From Dysgonomonas sp. 25 (GTDB taxonomy: Bacteria > Bacteroidota > Bacteroidia > Bacteroidales > Dysgonomonadaceae), in contig NZ_QVMN01000002.1 of the NCBI RefSeq assembly GCF_010501075.1, forward strand, positions 310,001-374,000: a stretch of 64,000 bases of DNA, read 5' to 3'. Position 1 is the stretch's first letter; each line of letters starts with the position of its first letter. The notes beneath the pieces are model-generated. The model was not told where the DNA came from. It searched no databases and worked only from the letters and a program-made list of their open reading frames with translations. Below are positions 54,223 to 62,743 of this stretch, one piece after another. The position numbers and the translations under genes are program-made.

Positions 54223-56388
54223 ATGAAAAGAAGTCTGAGCATAATACTTTTATTATCCATTGTATTTATGAGCCTTCCGGCTCAAAACAGACCTTCGCGG
54301 GGGAGGCCGGAATCGTCTCCGCTGAACCGATCTACGCCGACGTCTTCATCCCGGACTACAACCGGAAGAAATACCCATTCGAAACCTCAGTTGCTTACCG
54401 ATAGTATATCGAAAGATACAGTACCACAAGTAGTAGAAGTCCCTAAAATATATGCATGGAAAGTAACGCCTAATCTGGGCGAAATAATTCCTGTCGAGCG
54501 GGATACGAGTTTTCTCAACTTCCATCGCACGACATTGGTCGAAGGCAAAGATATTGCGGTGGGATATCTGAGTAACCTCGGAGCGCCGGCTCAATCGAAG
54601 ATATTCTTTAACCGTCCCGAGGCTTCCCGTTTTATATTCCTCGATGGCATGAGTTATTGGTATAAAAAGCCGGAGGACAATCTCTTTCTGAATACAAAAG
54701 TGCCGTATTCCAATATCTTTTATCAAACGGCAGGAGGCGATGAGGATGGCGAAGAACGCCTGGTTGCGGAGATATCGTCGAACTTTGGAAAAAGGCTGAA
54801 TGTCGGGGTCAATTTCGATTATCTTTATTCCCACGGCTACTATGAATACTTGTACAACAAGCAATTCACATATGATATCTATGCCAGCTACACCGGCGAT
54901 AAATATAAGATGCATGCCTTTTTCAATAACAACTATTTCAATAATTCCGAGAATGGCGGGTTAGCTGATTATATAGATCGTGATACAAAGCGAGTGATAA
55001 CCCCTTGGTACGATTACATTCTCAATCCTGACGAAGCAAAGAAAGATGGTAGTGGCTTCAAAGGCGAATCGAAAGAAATACCTGCCCGCATGGAGAAGGT
55101 GTGGAACCGTTTGCAGGGACGCCATCTGTTTGTTACCAATCGTTACGATTTAGGCGACGATATGGAAGTGGTGCAAGTGAATGATTCAACCCAGCGTACC
55201 CGCCGGAAGAAAGATTATATCGCGCCCGCCAGCATTATATATACCTTTAATTATACCGACCAACGGCGCTTGATGAAATCATCGGCAGATGACTTGCAGC
55301 AAAATTCTTTTTTTAATAAATATAATAGCGAAGATGGCGGCGAAGTCGATTATCTTCGTTATACAGGAGCGCAAAAAGACCATATGTCTTACTATTCCTT
55401 GAAGAATACGGTCGGGTTTGCGATGAATGAAGGTTTCAGAAGCTGGACAAAGTTCGGCCTGACTGTTTATGGAGAGGTGGATTTGCGTAAATATTCGCTT
55501 CCGTCATATCCTCAACTGAAAGGTAACAATCCGAGTGCATATCGGCACGAGAGTGAGAATGCCTATACAATAGGTGCAGAACTTACTAAGTCGAAAGGGA
55601 AGTATCTTCAATATAAGGCTGTTGCCGAAAAAAGATTGAATGGGGATGACCTCAAGTTGCAAGGCGAAGTAAAGACGATGCTTTATTTCAAGGACAAGCA
55701 GATTTCGGCAAAGGCAAATGCTTACATCAAAACAGTAAGCCCAAGTATGTTTCAGGAGAAGTTTTATAGTAAATATATTAGCTGGAACGAATCCTTTAAC
55801 TCTACTAAGCGGGCTTTTATCGGTGGAGAAATAGACGTGCCCTTCCTGAATCTTAGAATAAAAGGTGGTGTAGAAAATATTAAAGAGTATATCTATTACG
55901 ATACGATGACCGTTGCCCAGCAAAAGAGCGGAAACGTTCAGGTTATGGGGCTTCAACTCCAACATAGGCTCGACTTTGGTGCTTTTCATTGGGAGAATCA
56001 GATAGCCTGGCAGAAATCGACCGATGACGATGTTATTCCGTTGCCTCAATGGAGTTTCTATACCAATCTTTATTTACAGACTAAAATTGCAAAAGTGCTC
56101 GACCTACAGCTTGGAGTCGATGCGCATTTCCATACCAAATATCATGCTCCGGGTTATGATCCGCTGACGATGCAGTTCTATAATCAGGACAAGATGGAAT
56201 TGGGTGGTGCTCCGCTGACTACACTCTATCTGAACCTGAACCTAAAGCGTACCCGTTTCTTTGTGATGTATTACAATGCAACCGATGGTATGTTCGAATC
56301 TAAATCGGCTAATACATTCCCGCTCTATCGCTATTCGGTTAATCCGGCAAGTATTAAATTCGGGCTTTCCTGGAAATTCAATAATTAA
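54223..56388 (+). CDS. Putative porin (Porin_10-like outer-membrane beta-barrel)
   Basis: A 721-residue exported protein starting MKRSLSIILLL (signal peptide, about 1-20, ending LPAQ), followed by a Ser/Thr/Arg-rich linker (about 22-60) and a long beta-barrel region with alternating hydrophobic strands, for example FNRPEASRFIFLDGMSYWY, FGKRLNVGVNFDYLYSHGYY and ending FGLSWKFNN with a C-terminal aromatic-rich strand. It resembles the putative porins of Bacteroidetes. The cargo is unknown. The solute-binding protein gene starts 13 bp downstream. Confidence 0.82.
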   Translation: MKRSLSIILLLSIVFMSLPAQNRPSRGRPESSPLNRSTPTSSSRTTTGRNTHSKPQLLTDSISKDTVPQVVEVPKIYAWKVTPNLGEIIPVERDTSFLNFHRTTLVEGKDIAVGYLSNLGAPAQSKIFFNRPEASRFIFLDGMSYWYKKPEDNLFLNTKVPYSNIFYQTAGGDEDGEERLVAEISSNFGKRLNVGVNFDYLYSHGYYEYLYNKQFTYDIYASYTGDKYKMHAFFNNNYFNNSENGGLADYIDRDTKRVITPWYDYILNPDEAKKDGSGFKGESKEIPARMEKVWNRLQGRHLFVTNRYDLGDDMEVVQVNDSTQRTRRKKDYIAPASIIYTFNYTDQRRLMKSSADDLQQNSFFNKYNSEDGGEVDYLRYTGAQKDHMSYYSLKNTVGFAMNEGFRSWTKFGLTVYGEVDLRKYSLPSYPQLKGNNPSAYRHESENAYTIGAELTKSKGKYLQYKAVAEKRLNGDDLKLQGEVKTMLYFKDKQISAKANAYIKTVSPSMFQEKFYSKYISWNESFNSTKRAFIGGEIDVPFLNLRIKGGVENIKEYIYYDTMTVAQQKSGNVQVMGLQLQHRLDFGAFHWENQIAWQKSTDDDVIPLPQWSFYTNLYLQTKIAKVLDLQLGVDAHFHTKYHAPGYDPLTMQFYNQDKMELGGAPLTTLYLNLNLKRTRFFVMYYNATDGMFESKSANTFPLYRYSVNPASIKFGLSWKFNN

Positions 56389-56401
56389 TCTACCTTACCT
56401 C

Positions 56402-57226
56402 ATGCTTAAAAGCAGGAAATATATAGCTGTTTTTCTTGTCATTTCCATTCTGATTGCCGTCGGTGTATTTATCTATTGCTTTATTTTCTCGAAAGATGCT
56501 CCGGCGCCGAGAGATTATGCGCAGATAAAAGAAGAAGGAGTGTTGCGCGTGGTGACAAGCTACGATCCTGTAGGATATTATGTAGATAAAGATACCGTTT
56601 CGGGTTTCAATCATGACCTTATATCCCTGTTGCAGACCTACACGGATATCAAAATAGAGATATCCCTCGAATCGAGTCTGGATGAGAGTATCGCTTTATT
56701 AAGGCACGAAAAGTATGACCTTATAGCCCGCAATATTCCGGTGACAACCCGCCTGAAAGACTCGCTGAATATGACCGAGCCTGTTGCGCTGAATAAGTTT
56801 GTATTGATACAACGCTCCAAAGATTATAACGAGGGGCAGGAACCTATCCGCAGCCACCTCGACCTTGCAGGCAAAACGCTGCATATTCATAAGAACTCGC
56901 CGGCCATATTGCGTATCGAGAACCTTGCCCGCGAAATAGGCGATAGTATACATTATGTCGAAGATTCGCTGTACGAGAGCGAACAACTGGCTATGATGGT
57001 CGCTGCCGGAGATATAGATTTCTCGGTATTGGACGAACGGACAGCCGAAAAGTTAGCCAAATCCCTCCCCGAAATAGACTATGCTACATCTCTCGATTTT
57101 ACCCACTTCGAAGCATGGGCAGTTCGGAACCATTCGCCGGTGCTACTCGATAGCCTCAACAACTGGATTCGTCAGATGAAAGAGACTGATGCCTACAAAG
57201 CTATCTACAAGAAATATTACGAATAA
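56402..57226 (+). CDS. Extracellular solute-binding protein family 3 (MltF N-terminal-like)
   Basis: A 274-residue protein with an N-terminal membrane segment (about 8-26) and a family 3 solute-binding domain (about 45-270): EGVLRVVTSYDPVGYYVDKDTVSGFNHDLISLL, then GKTLHIHKNSPAILRI and the C-terminal DSLNNWIRQMKET. No lysozyme-like domain follows, unlike MltF. It may be a sensor or ligand-binding protein anchored in the inner membrane. The frame from 56276 is open upstream but overlaps the porin; ATG 56402 is chosen. Confidence 0.83.
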   Translation: MLKSRKYIAVFLVISILIAVGVFIYCFIFSKDAPAPRDYAQIKEEGVLRVVTSYDPVGYYVDKDTVSGFNHDLISLLQTYTDIKIEISLESSLDESIALLRHEKYDLIARNIPVTTRLKDSLNMTEPVALNKFVLIQRSKDYNEGQEPIRSHLDLAGKTLHIHKNSPAILRIENLAREIGDSIHYVEDSLYESEQLAMMVAAGDIDFSVLDERTAEKLAKSLPEIDYATSLDFTHFEAWAVRNHSPVLLDSLNNWIRQMKETDAYKAIYKKYYE

Positions 57227-57329
57227 TTTTTTCGTTCTCTCAATCCCTTATTAGAAGCCAAATTTGATTTTTTTTTCAATTTTTCTTAAAAAAAAGTTGG
57301 AAAATATTTTTTTGTGTAAATTAATCACC

Positions 57330-57337
57330 TATATTTG
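57330..57337 (+). promoter_or_regulatory. -7 promoter element of the ABC/GntR operon
   Basis: TATATTTG fits TAnnTTTG, directly abutting the palindromic operator at 57338. Confidence 0.65.
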
Positions 57338-57363
57338 TAGTGTACTATTAAACTAATACACTA
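57338..57363. promoter_or_regulatory. Palindromic operator of YtrA type
   Basis: TAGTGTACTA (57338-57347) and TAATACACTA (57354-57363) are inverted with one mismatch and a 6-base spacer. AGTGTA...TACACT is the kind of site bound by GntR/YtrA regulators. It sits on the expected transcription start of the operon that encodes such a regulator, so autorepression is likely. Confidence 0.7.
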
Positions 57364-57375
57364 AAACTATATGAC

Positions 57376-58203
57376 ATGATAACGATTAAGGACTTTACTT
57401 TTTATTACAACAAAAAGCGCCCTATCTTCGATAACGTATCATTCACGATGAAAAGCGGAATATACGGACTGTTAGGTGAGAACGGCGTAGGTAAGACCAC
57501 TCTGTTGCATTGCATCAGTGGCTTGCGTTTCCCGAGAGAGGGCAGTTGTAAAGTCGACGATTACGAAGCTTGCTATCGCAACCCGAATATGTTGCAGCAG
57601 CTATTCTTCTTACCAGAGGAATTTCAGGGACCGGCTATTTCTATCGATACCTTTGCAAAAGTAAATGCTTCTTTCTATCCTAATTTCAGCGACGAGCAAT
57701 TCCGCCAATATTTGAACGAATTTCATGTCGAAAGCGACCGCAAGATGTCGGAACTTTCATTTGGTCAAAAGAAAAAAGCATTGATTTCATATGCTTTGGC
57801 ACTCAATACACCTATTACACTGTTGGATGAGCCGACAAACGGATTGGATATTCCATCTAAGGCGCAGTTCCGGAAGATTATTTCGGCAGCCTTCTCCGAT
57901 GAAAAGATTATTCTTATTTCGACGCATCAGGTACGCGATTTGGAAAGCCTGATAGACCCTATCATCATCCTCGACCGTAATCAGGTATTGCTGAACAATT
58001 CGGTGCAGGAAATCACCGATAAACTACTCTTTAGTATCACTCCTACCGTGCCCGAGGGTGCTTTCTATTGGGAGCATACGATGCAGGGATTTGTGGCCGT
58101 TTCGCCGAATCATAACAAGGAAGAAAGCACGATGAATATCGAAGCCCTCTTCAATGCTGTAGTGAGCAACAAAGCCACATTCAAAAATTTGTTCAACGCT
58201 TAA
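57376..58203 (+). CDS. ABC transporter ATP-binding protein
   Basis: A 275-residue ABC ATPase. Walker A GENGVGKTTLLHC (about 35-47), signature LSFGQKKKALISYALAL (about 131-147), Walker B TLLDEPTNGLD (about 151-161) and the H-loop ISTHQVRD. The C-terminal 70 residues are not typical and include FAWE-like FYWEHTMQGFVAVSP. It should power the adjacent membrane protein. First gene of an operon with a permease, a GntR regulator and a small membrane protein. Confidence 0.92.
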   Translation: MITIKDFTFYYNKKRPIFDNVSFTMKSGIYGLLGENGVGKTTLLHCISGLRFPREGSCKVDDYEACYRNPNMLQQLFFLPEEFQGPAISIDTFAKVNASFYPNFSDEQFRQYLNEFHVESDRKMSELSFGQKKKALISYALALNTPITLLDEPTNGLDIPSKAQFRKIISAAFSDEKIILISTHQVRDLESLIDPIIILDRNQVLLNNSVQEITDKLLFSITPTVPEGAFYWEHTMQGFVAVSPNHNKEESTMNIEALFNAVVSNKATFKNLFNA

Positions 58204-58215
58204 ATATTGATATCT

Positions 58216-58980
58216 ATGAACGCAGTATTCGACATAAAACGCTTCATTAGTCTTGAAAAACGTAATTTATTAACTCATAAAAACCAATTTGCATATGCTA
58301 GTCTTATTATTATCGGGTATTTTGTTTTTTCTGTATTGCTGTCTTTTCTCATAGCCTCTGTTGGACAGATCTTTCTTATGGGGATTTATCCCGTTTGCTA
58401 TATCGTAATAGCGTGTGCTCCCGGATTCTTCGAAAAAGGGATGCAGAAAAACAACAGTGTATTTGACTTTATTCTACCGGGCTCTACAGTAGAGAAGTAC
58501 CTTGTTATGCTTGTCAATTATGTAGTGCTACTCCCTCTGTTATGTTTTGCTATAGTATTTCTTTTGGTGCAGTTGCTTTCTGTTATACCTATGGATGTAT
58601 TCAATAATATAGGCGATAGCCTGTTGTTCATAGATAAAGTAACATGGGGCGGCTACCTTAAAATGCTGGCATTCCAGTCTTTTTTTCTGACCGGGTATAT
58701 GTATTTCAAGCGTTATTCTTTCCTGAAGACTTTGCTGATAATAGTAGGAGTGTTTATATTCTTTCAGGCATTGTCTATGATAGCAGGAATGATTGTATTC
58801 GGAAATATGGAAGATTTTAGCCAAGCTTCTCAATATTCGATGTTTATGGAGATGGAAAGGCTCGATTCATTTCAGCGGATGGAATCATTTACAGAGGTTC
58901 TACCGCTAATATTAGCTATTTGTTTCCCATTCGGACTATGGGTCGTTAGTTTCTTCAAACTAAGAGAAAAGGAGATATAA
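58216..58980 (+). CDS. ABC transporter permease-like membrane protein
   Basis: A 254-residue polytopic protein with about six membrane helices (around residues 30-52, 60-80, 100-125, 150-165, 175-200 and 225-245) and no conserved soluble domain. ATG 58216 (MNAVFDIKRFISLEKRN) is preferred over TTG 58207. It follows the ATPase by 12 bp and its stop TAA overlaps the GntR start by one base (TAATG). Substrate unknown; ABC systems next to YtrA regulators often deal with cell-envelope stress or antibiotics. Confidence 0.85.
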   Translation: MNAVFDIKRFISLEKRNLLTHKNQFAYASLIIIGYFVFSVLLSFLIASVGQIFLMGIYPVCYIVIACAPGFFEKGMQKNNSVFDFILPGSTVEKYLVMLVNYVVLLPLLCFAIVFLLVQLLSVIPMDVFNNIGDSLLFIDKVTWGGYLKMLAFQSFFLTGYMYFKRYSFLKTLLIIVGVFIFFQALSMIAGMIVFGNMEDFSQASQYSMFMEMERLDSFQRMESFTEVLPLILAICFPFGLWVVSFFKLREKEI

Positions 58981-59342
58981 TGGATTTTAAATCGAATAAA
59001 CCTATTTATTTGCAGATTGTTGATTTCTGTTTTACCCAAATCCTTTCAGGAAAATGGACAGGGGATGAACGAATTCCTTCCGTCAGAGACTTAGGTGTGC
59101 AGTTACAAGTCAATCCTAACACCGTGATGCGAGCATTCGAATATATGCAGGCTGAGGAGGTGATATATCCGAAACGGGGAATGGGATACTTTGTACAAAC
59201 CGGTGCAGCAAGACAGATAAAAAAGGTGCAAAAAAAGGATTTTTTTGAAGAGGTACTACCCGGGACATTCGAAACAATGCGCCTGTTGGACATCAGTATC
59301 GACGAAATAGTAGAAGTTTATAATAAACGATATAAAGATTAA
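58980..59342 (+). CDS. GntR family regulator, YtrA subfamily
   Basis: A 120-residue protein: N-terminal winged helix of GntR type (residues 1-75; KPIYLQIVDFCFTQIL, IPSVRDLGVQLQVNPNTVMRAFEYM, YPKRGMGYFV) and a short C-terminal dimerisation helix pair instead of an effector domain, which is the hallmark of the YtrA subfamily. It should repress its own operon through the palindrome at 57338-57363. Translationally coupled to the permease. Confidence 0.92.
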   Translation: MDFKSNKPIYLQIVDFCFTQILSGKWTGDERIPSVRDLGVQLQVNPNTVMRAFEYMQAEEVIYPKRGMGYFVQTGAARQIKKVQKKDFFEEVLPGTFETMRLLDISIDEIVEVYNKRYKD

Positions 59343-59347
59343 GAATT

Positions 59348-59467
59348 ATGAAAAAAATTGCAGACAAAATATTAATTGGTGTACTTTCTGTAGGAATTGG
59401 AAGTTTTATAGTTCTGATTATAATGGTTATTTCTATGCTAAAAGAATACATTGCTCAATTGAATTAA
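59348..59467 (+). CDS. Small single-span membrane protein (39 residues)
   Basis: ATG 59348 starts 5 bp after the GntR stop. The frame encodes 39 residues: a basic MKKIADK start, one hydrophobic helix (ILIGVLSVGIGSFIVLIIMV) and the tail SMLKEYIAQLN, ending at TAA 59465-59467, followed by a terminator. Position suggests it belongs to the ABC/GntR operon, perhaps as a small accessory subunit of the transporter. Expression unproven. Confidence 0.6.
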   Translation: MKKIADKILIGVLSVGIGSFIVLIIMVISMLKEYIAQLN

Positions 59468-59498
59468 AGTAGAATAATATATATCTATAGTGATAAAG

Positions 59499-59540
59499 AA
59501 CTTCTGCAGAGATACTCTGACAGAAGTTTTTTATTTTATC
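59499..59540 (+). terminator. Rho-independent terminator of the ABC/GntR operon
   Basis: AACTTCTG (59499-59506) pairs with CAGAAGTT (59521-59528), enclosing CAGAGATACTCTGA that folds further, followed by TTTTATTTTA. Confidence 0.8.
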
Positions 59541-59857
59541 TATAGATGTTGGGATACAGTGTGATTATTGGCAATATAATTCACATAATAAGTATTATTC
59601 TCAAATTCAAAAAACACATACCATGATGTGTTTTTATTACGGCGGTAAGTTACATATTTTAGATTTTTTCCGTATTTGGAAAATTGTTTAGGGGCTGGTT
59701 TTTTGAGTTTCTTATGTAGATTGGTTACGATATCATCAATCAACTTGTCTACATATTCGATGGCGGATTCTTCAAAACCAAAGTATTCTTTTGTGTATAA
59801 TATTCCCACTAATTCAGAAAGATAGTCCTCGACATCTTTGTGAAAAATTATGTTCAT
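59540..59857 (-). CDS. RelE/ParE-type toxin (predicted)
   Basis: A 105-residue protein with the size and pattern of RelE/ParE toxins: MNIIFHKDVEDYLSEL, AIEYVDKLIDDIVTNLHKKLKKPAP, and a C-terminal beta-sheet with VTYRRNKNTSWYVFFEFENN and YVNYIANNHT. Its start overlaps the stop of the small upstream gene by 4 bp, as in toxin-antitoxin pairs. Toxin activity and target (ribosome-bound mRNA or gyrase) are inferred, not visible. Confidence 0.72.
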   Translation of the reverse strand: MNIIFHKDVEDYLSELVGILYTKEYFGFEESAIEYVDKLIDDIVTNLHKKLKKPAPKQFSKYGKNLKYVTYRRNKNTSWYVFFEFENNTYYVNYIANNHTVSQHL

Positions 59858-60009
59858 TTGTTATTTTTGAAAATAGCTTTTATACGGGATTTCATTCTCC
59901 TTTTGAGTTCTTCGGGTGTAATATAATCTTCCTCAGAGCGGTTACTCTGTGTTATTTGCCTTTGATTATATGTTTGTCCCTTAGGCGGGATTAATTTTAC
60001 AGTATCCAT
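59854..60009 (-). CDS. Predicted antitoxin
   Basis: A 51-residue protein (MDTVKLIPPKGQTYNQRQIT..., ending KSRIKAIFKNNK) just ahead of the toxin gene, overlapping it by 4 bp. It has a polar N-terminal half and a basic helical C-terminal half (TPEELKRRMKSRIKA). An in-frame extension to 60057 would include the promoter, so ATG at 60009 is chosen. No known antitoxin family is obvious, but size, order and the operator palindrome upstream fit. Confidence 0.6.
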   Translation of the reverse strand: MDTVKLIPPKGQTYNQRQITQSNRSEEDYITPEELKRRMKSRIKAIFKNNK

Positions 60010-60016
60010 AACATAG

Positions 60017-60040
60017 TTTGTAATCTTATTTACAAAAATA
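60017..60040 (-). promoter_or_regulatory. Toxin-antitoxin promoter with palindromic operator
   Basis: On the minus strand TATTTTTG (60040-60033) fits the -7 consensus. TTTGTAA (60017-60023) and TTACAAA (60030-60036) are perfect 7-bp inverted arms with a 6-base spacer, overlapping the -7 element, as expected for autorepression by an antitoxin. Confidence 0.55.
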
Positions 60041-60294
60041 GAGAAAGCCGGATGCAATCAAGCTTGCTTGAGGTTGCCGAGGCACATCCTATATTCTACA
60101 AATATAGTGAAAAGAAAAGTATAGCAAAACTTAATTATGATAAAATTATTTTATCTATAACAAAGTCGATATCCGTAATAGTTTATCAGAAAAAAACAGA
60201 AAAGTGAAAAAAAATGGTATAGGTGTAATTTTTAAGTTACCTCTCCATTTTGTGATAACAGCCTGCGATTGGCTGCTAAGTAAAAATATATCCT

Positions 60295-60302
60295 TACATT
60301 TG
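60295..60302 (+). promoter_or_regulatory. -7 promoter element of the TonB-dependent receptor gene
   Basis: TACATTTG fits TAnnTTTG, 27 bp before ATG 60330. Confidence 0.5.
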
Positions 60303-60329
60303 TTCTATCTAATAATTGGATAAAGCCGG

Positions 60330-62720
60330 ATGATAAGAAAGAGCCTATTGATCGCCCTATTAGCTGTTTTCTCATGCACTGTATTTGCCCAACAGGTGAA
60401 AATATCAGGGGTAGTGGTGAACGAGAAAAACAAACCTTTGGAAGATGTTGCTGTCGGTCAGTTATATACTCCCAACGGGACAGCCACAACCCATCAGGGA
60501 GAATATACATTGCAAGCTACAGCAGGAGACTCGGTAAAGATTCTCTTCTCGTTGGTGGGCTATCAGCCTATGCAGGTTATTGTGGCAAAACTATCAGGCG
60601 ACTACCGGCTGAATGTTGTTCTTCGCGAGAATGATAACGAGCTGGGTACAATCATTATCGATGGTCGCAGGAAGCAGACAGATACGTTTCTTCGCTTATC
60701 CAAAACCGATACCGACTTACTACCTTCCTCATCAGGAGGAAGTATCGAGACCCTCGTAGCTACCCTCGCAGGTGTGAGTTCGACAAGCGAGTTGAGTTCG
60801 CAATATGCTGTTCGTGGAGGAAACTTCGACGAAAATATGGTCTATATCAATGGAATAGAGATTTTTCGCCCCTTGCTTGTTCGCACGGGACAGCAGGAAG
60901 GACTAAGCTTTATCAATCCCGATATGGTAGAGGCCGTAGGCTTTTCCACAGGAGGATATGGTGCCGAATACAGCGATAAATCATCTTCAGTATTGGATAT
61001 TCGCTATAAACGCCCCAAAGAGTTCGAAGCGACTGTGGGAGCGAGTTTGCTCGGAGGAAATGTGTCGATAGGCAATTCAACAAAGCGTTTCTCCCAGATT
61101 ACAGGTATTCGCTACAAGACGAACGAGCATATTGTGAAGAAAAGCGATACCGATGCCGAATATAACCCTGCCTACTGGGACGGGCAAACGTATATGACCT
61201 ACAAACTCACTTCCGATTGGGAGGTCTCTTTTTTGGGACATTATGCTTATAACTCCTATAAATTCAGACCGAAAAGCCGTGAAACCAAATTCGGGACACT
61301 GTCTGATACGCGCCACTTCAAAGTGTATTTCAATGGTTGGGAGCGGGATAAGTTTGTCAATTACCAAGGCGCGTTGACGTTGAACGGACGTGTGAGTGAC
61401 CATGTGACGATTGGTTTCACTGGGGGGCTGTTTTCCTCCGACGAACGCGAACGCTACGATATACAGGGTAATTATCGTCTGACGGCATTGGATGACGAAA
61501 CAGGCGAAATGCTCGGGGTAGGCTCTTACATGGAGCATGCCCGCAACAAGCTGATTACTGATGTCTACAATGCATCTCATTTCGGGACTTTCGCTTCCGG
61601 AAATCATCTGTTGAAGTGGGGTATTACCTACCAGAAAGAGCAGGTAAGCGACAAGATAAAAGAGTGGGAGATGCGCGACTCGACGGGCTATTCGCTTCCG
61701 CACAACGAGGGGATTGTAAGTGTATACCGCAACCTCAAATCGAATAATAAATTGAATTCTTCCCGCTATTCGGGCTACTTGCAGGACAATTTCGTGGTAG
61801 ATGCTTCTATCGGCCGCTTCATTCTGAATGCAGGCGTACGGGCTTCTTATTGGGATTTTAATAAGGAGTTCCTGTTTAGTCCGAGGGCTTCCGTCTCTTT
61901 CATCCCCGAAGCTACCGACAGGTTTATAGCGCGTTTCGCGACGGGCATCTATTACCAGTCATCTTTCTATAAAGAGGTGCAACAGATTGTGAACATGAGC
62001 GGTACGAATACAGTCGTGCTGAACGAAGATATCAAGTCACCGCGTTCTATCCATTTTGTTTTGGGTGGCGACTATTATTTCAAGGCACAAGGACGTTCTT
62101 TCAAATTTACTGCGGAGGCTTATTATAAGCACCTTTCGCGTCTCATCCCTTATACAGTAAACAATGTGAAGATAGTATACGAGGGCGCGAATGTGGGCGA
62201 TGGCTATACCGTGGGCTTAGATACCCGCTTGTATGGCGAATTTATTCCCGGGACGGATAGCTGGATAAGCTTCTCTTTGATGAAAAGCGAACAGGATATA
62301 CGGGGCAGGAAAGTCCCTTTGCCGACCGACCAGCGTTATAACCTTTCTGTCTTTTTTCAGGACTATATGCCCGGGTACGAACGCTTGCGCATGTCGGTAT
62401 TAGGCTTCTTCTCCGACGGATTGCCCGTCACTGCTCCATACAAAGGATTAGACAGCGGATATTTCCGTTCGTCGGCTTACAAGCGTGTCGATATAGGGCT
62501 ATCGTGGCTACTTTTGGGCGAGGACTTTCCTGTGCGGAAGAAATCGAGTGTGGCAGGGGCTTTTAAAAACGTTTGGATAGGGCTGGATGTGTTCAACATT
62601 TTCGATATGAAGAATGTTAATACATACTACTGGATAACCGATGTGTATAATTATCAATATGGTATACCCAATTATATGACAGGAAGGCAGTTGAATGTCA
62701 AGTTGAGGGCTGAATTTTAA
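60330..62720 (+). CDS. TonB-dependent receptor
   Basis: A 796-residue outer-membrane receptor. Signal peptide (about 1-20, ending VFAQ), a carboxypeptidase regulatory-like beta-sandwich (about 22-105, VKISGVVVNEKNKPLEDV), a plug domain (about 115-225, with QYAVRGGNFDENMVYINGIE) and a beta-barrel ending LNVKLRAEF with a terminal phenylalanine. It lacks the SusC-specific length (about 1000) and has no SusD neighbour, so a metal, cofactor or small-molecule ligand is likelier than a glycan. Energy comes from TonB-ExbBD. Confidence 0.93.
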   Translation: MIRKSLLIALLAVFSCTVFAQQVKISGVVVNEKNKPLEDVAVGQLYTPNGTATTHQGEYTLQATAGDSVKILFSLVGYQPMQVIVAKLSGDYRLNVVLRENDNELGTIIIDGRRKQTDTFLRLSKTDTDLLPSSSGGSIETLVATLAGVSSTSELSSQYAVRGGNFDENMVYINGIEIFRPLLVRTGQQEGLSFINPDMVEAVGFSTGGYGAEYSDKSSSVLDIRYKRPKEFEATVGASLLGGNVSIGNSTKRFSQITGIRYKTNEHIVKKSDTDAEYNPAYWDGQTYMTYKLTSDWEVSFLGHYAYNSYKFRPKSRETKFGTLSDTRHFKVYFNGWERDKFVNYQGALTLNGRVSDHVTIGFTGGLFSSDERERYDIQGNYRLTALDDETGEMLGVGSYMEHARNKLITDVYNASHFGTFASGNHLLKWGITYQKEQVSDKIKEWEMRDSTGYSLPHNEGIVSVYRNLKSNNKLNSSRYSGYLQDNFVVDASIGRFILNAGVRASYWDFNKEFLFSPRASVSFIPEATDRFIARFATGIYYQSSFYKEVQQIVNMSGTNTVVLNEDIKSPRSIHFVLGGDYYFKAQGRSFKFTAEAYYKHLSRLIPYTVNNVKIVYEGANVGDGYTVGLDTRLYGEFIPGTDSWISFSLMKSEQDIRGRKVPLPTDQRYNLSVFFQDYMPGYERLRMSVLGFFSDGLPVTAPYKGLDSGYFRSSAYKRVDIGLSWLLLGEDFPVRKKSSVAGAFKNVWIGLDVFNIFDMKNVNTYYWITDVYNYQYGIPNYMTGRQLNVKLRAEF

Positions 62721-62743
62721 ACTAATAATTAAACAAGGTATTT

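Larger units (their letters stand above)
60010..60329. other. Intergenic region between antitoxin and TonB-dependent receptor genes
   Basis: 320 bp, AT-rich. It holds the antitoxin promoter and palindrome (60017-60040) and the receptor promoter (60295-60302). I see no gene in the remainder. Confidence 0.6.
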
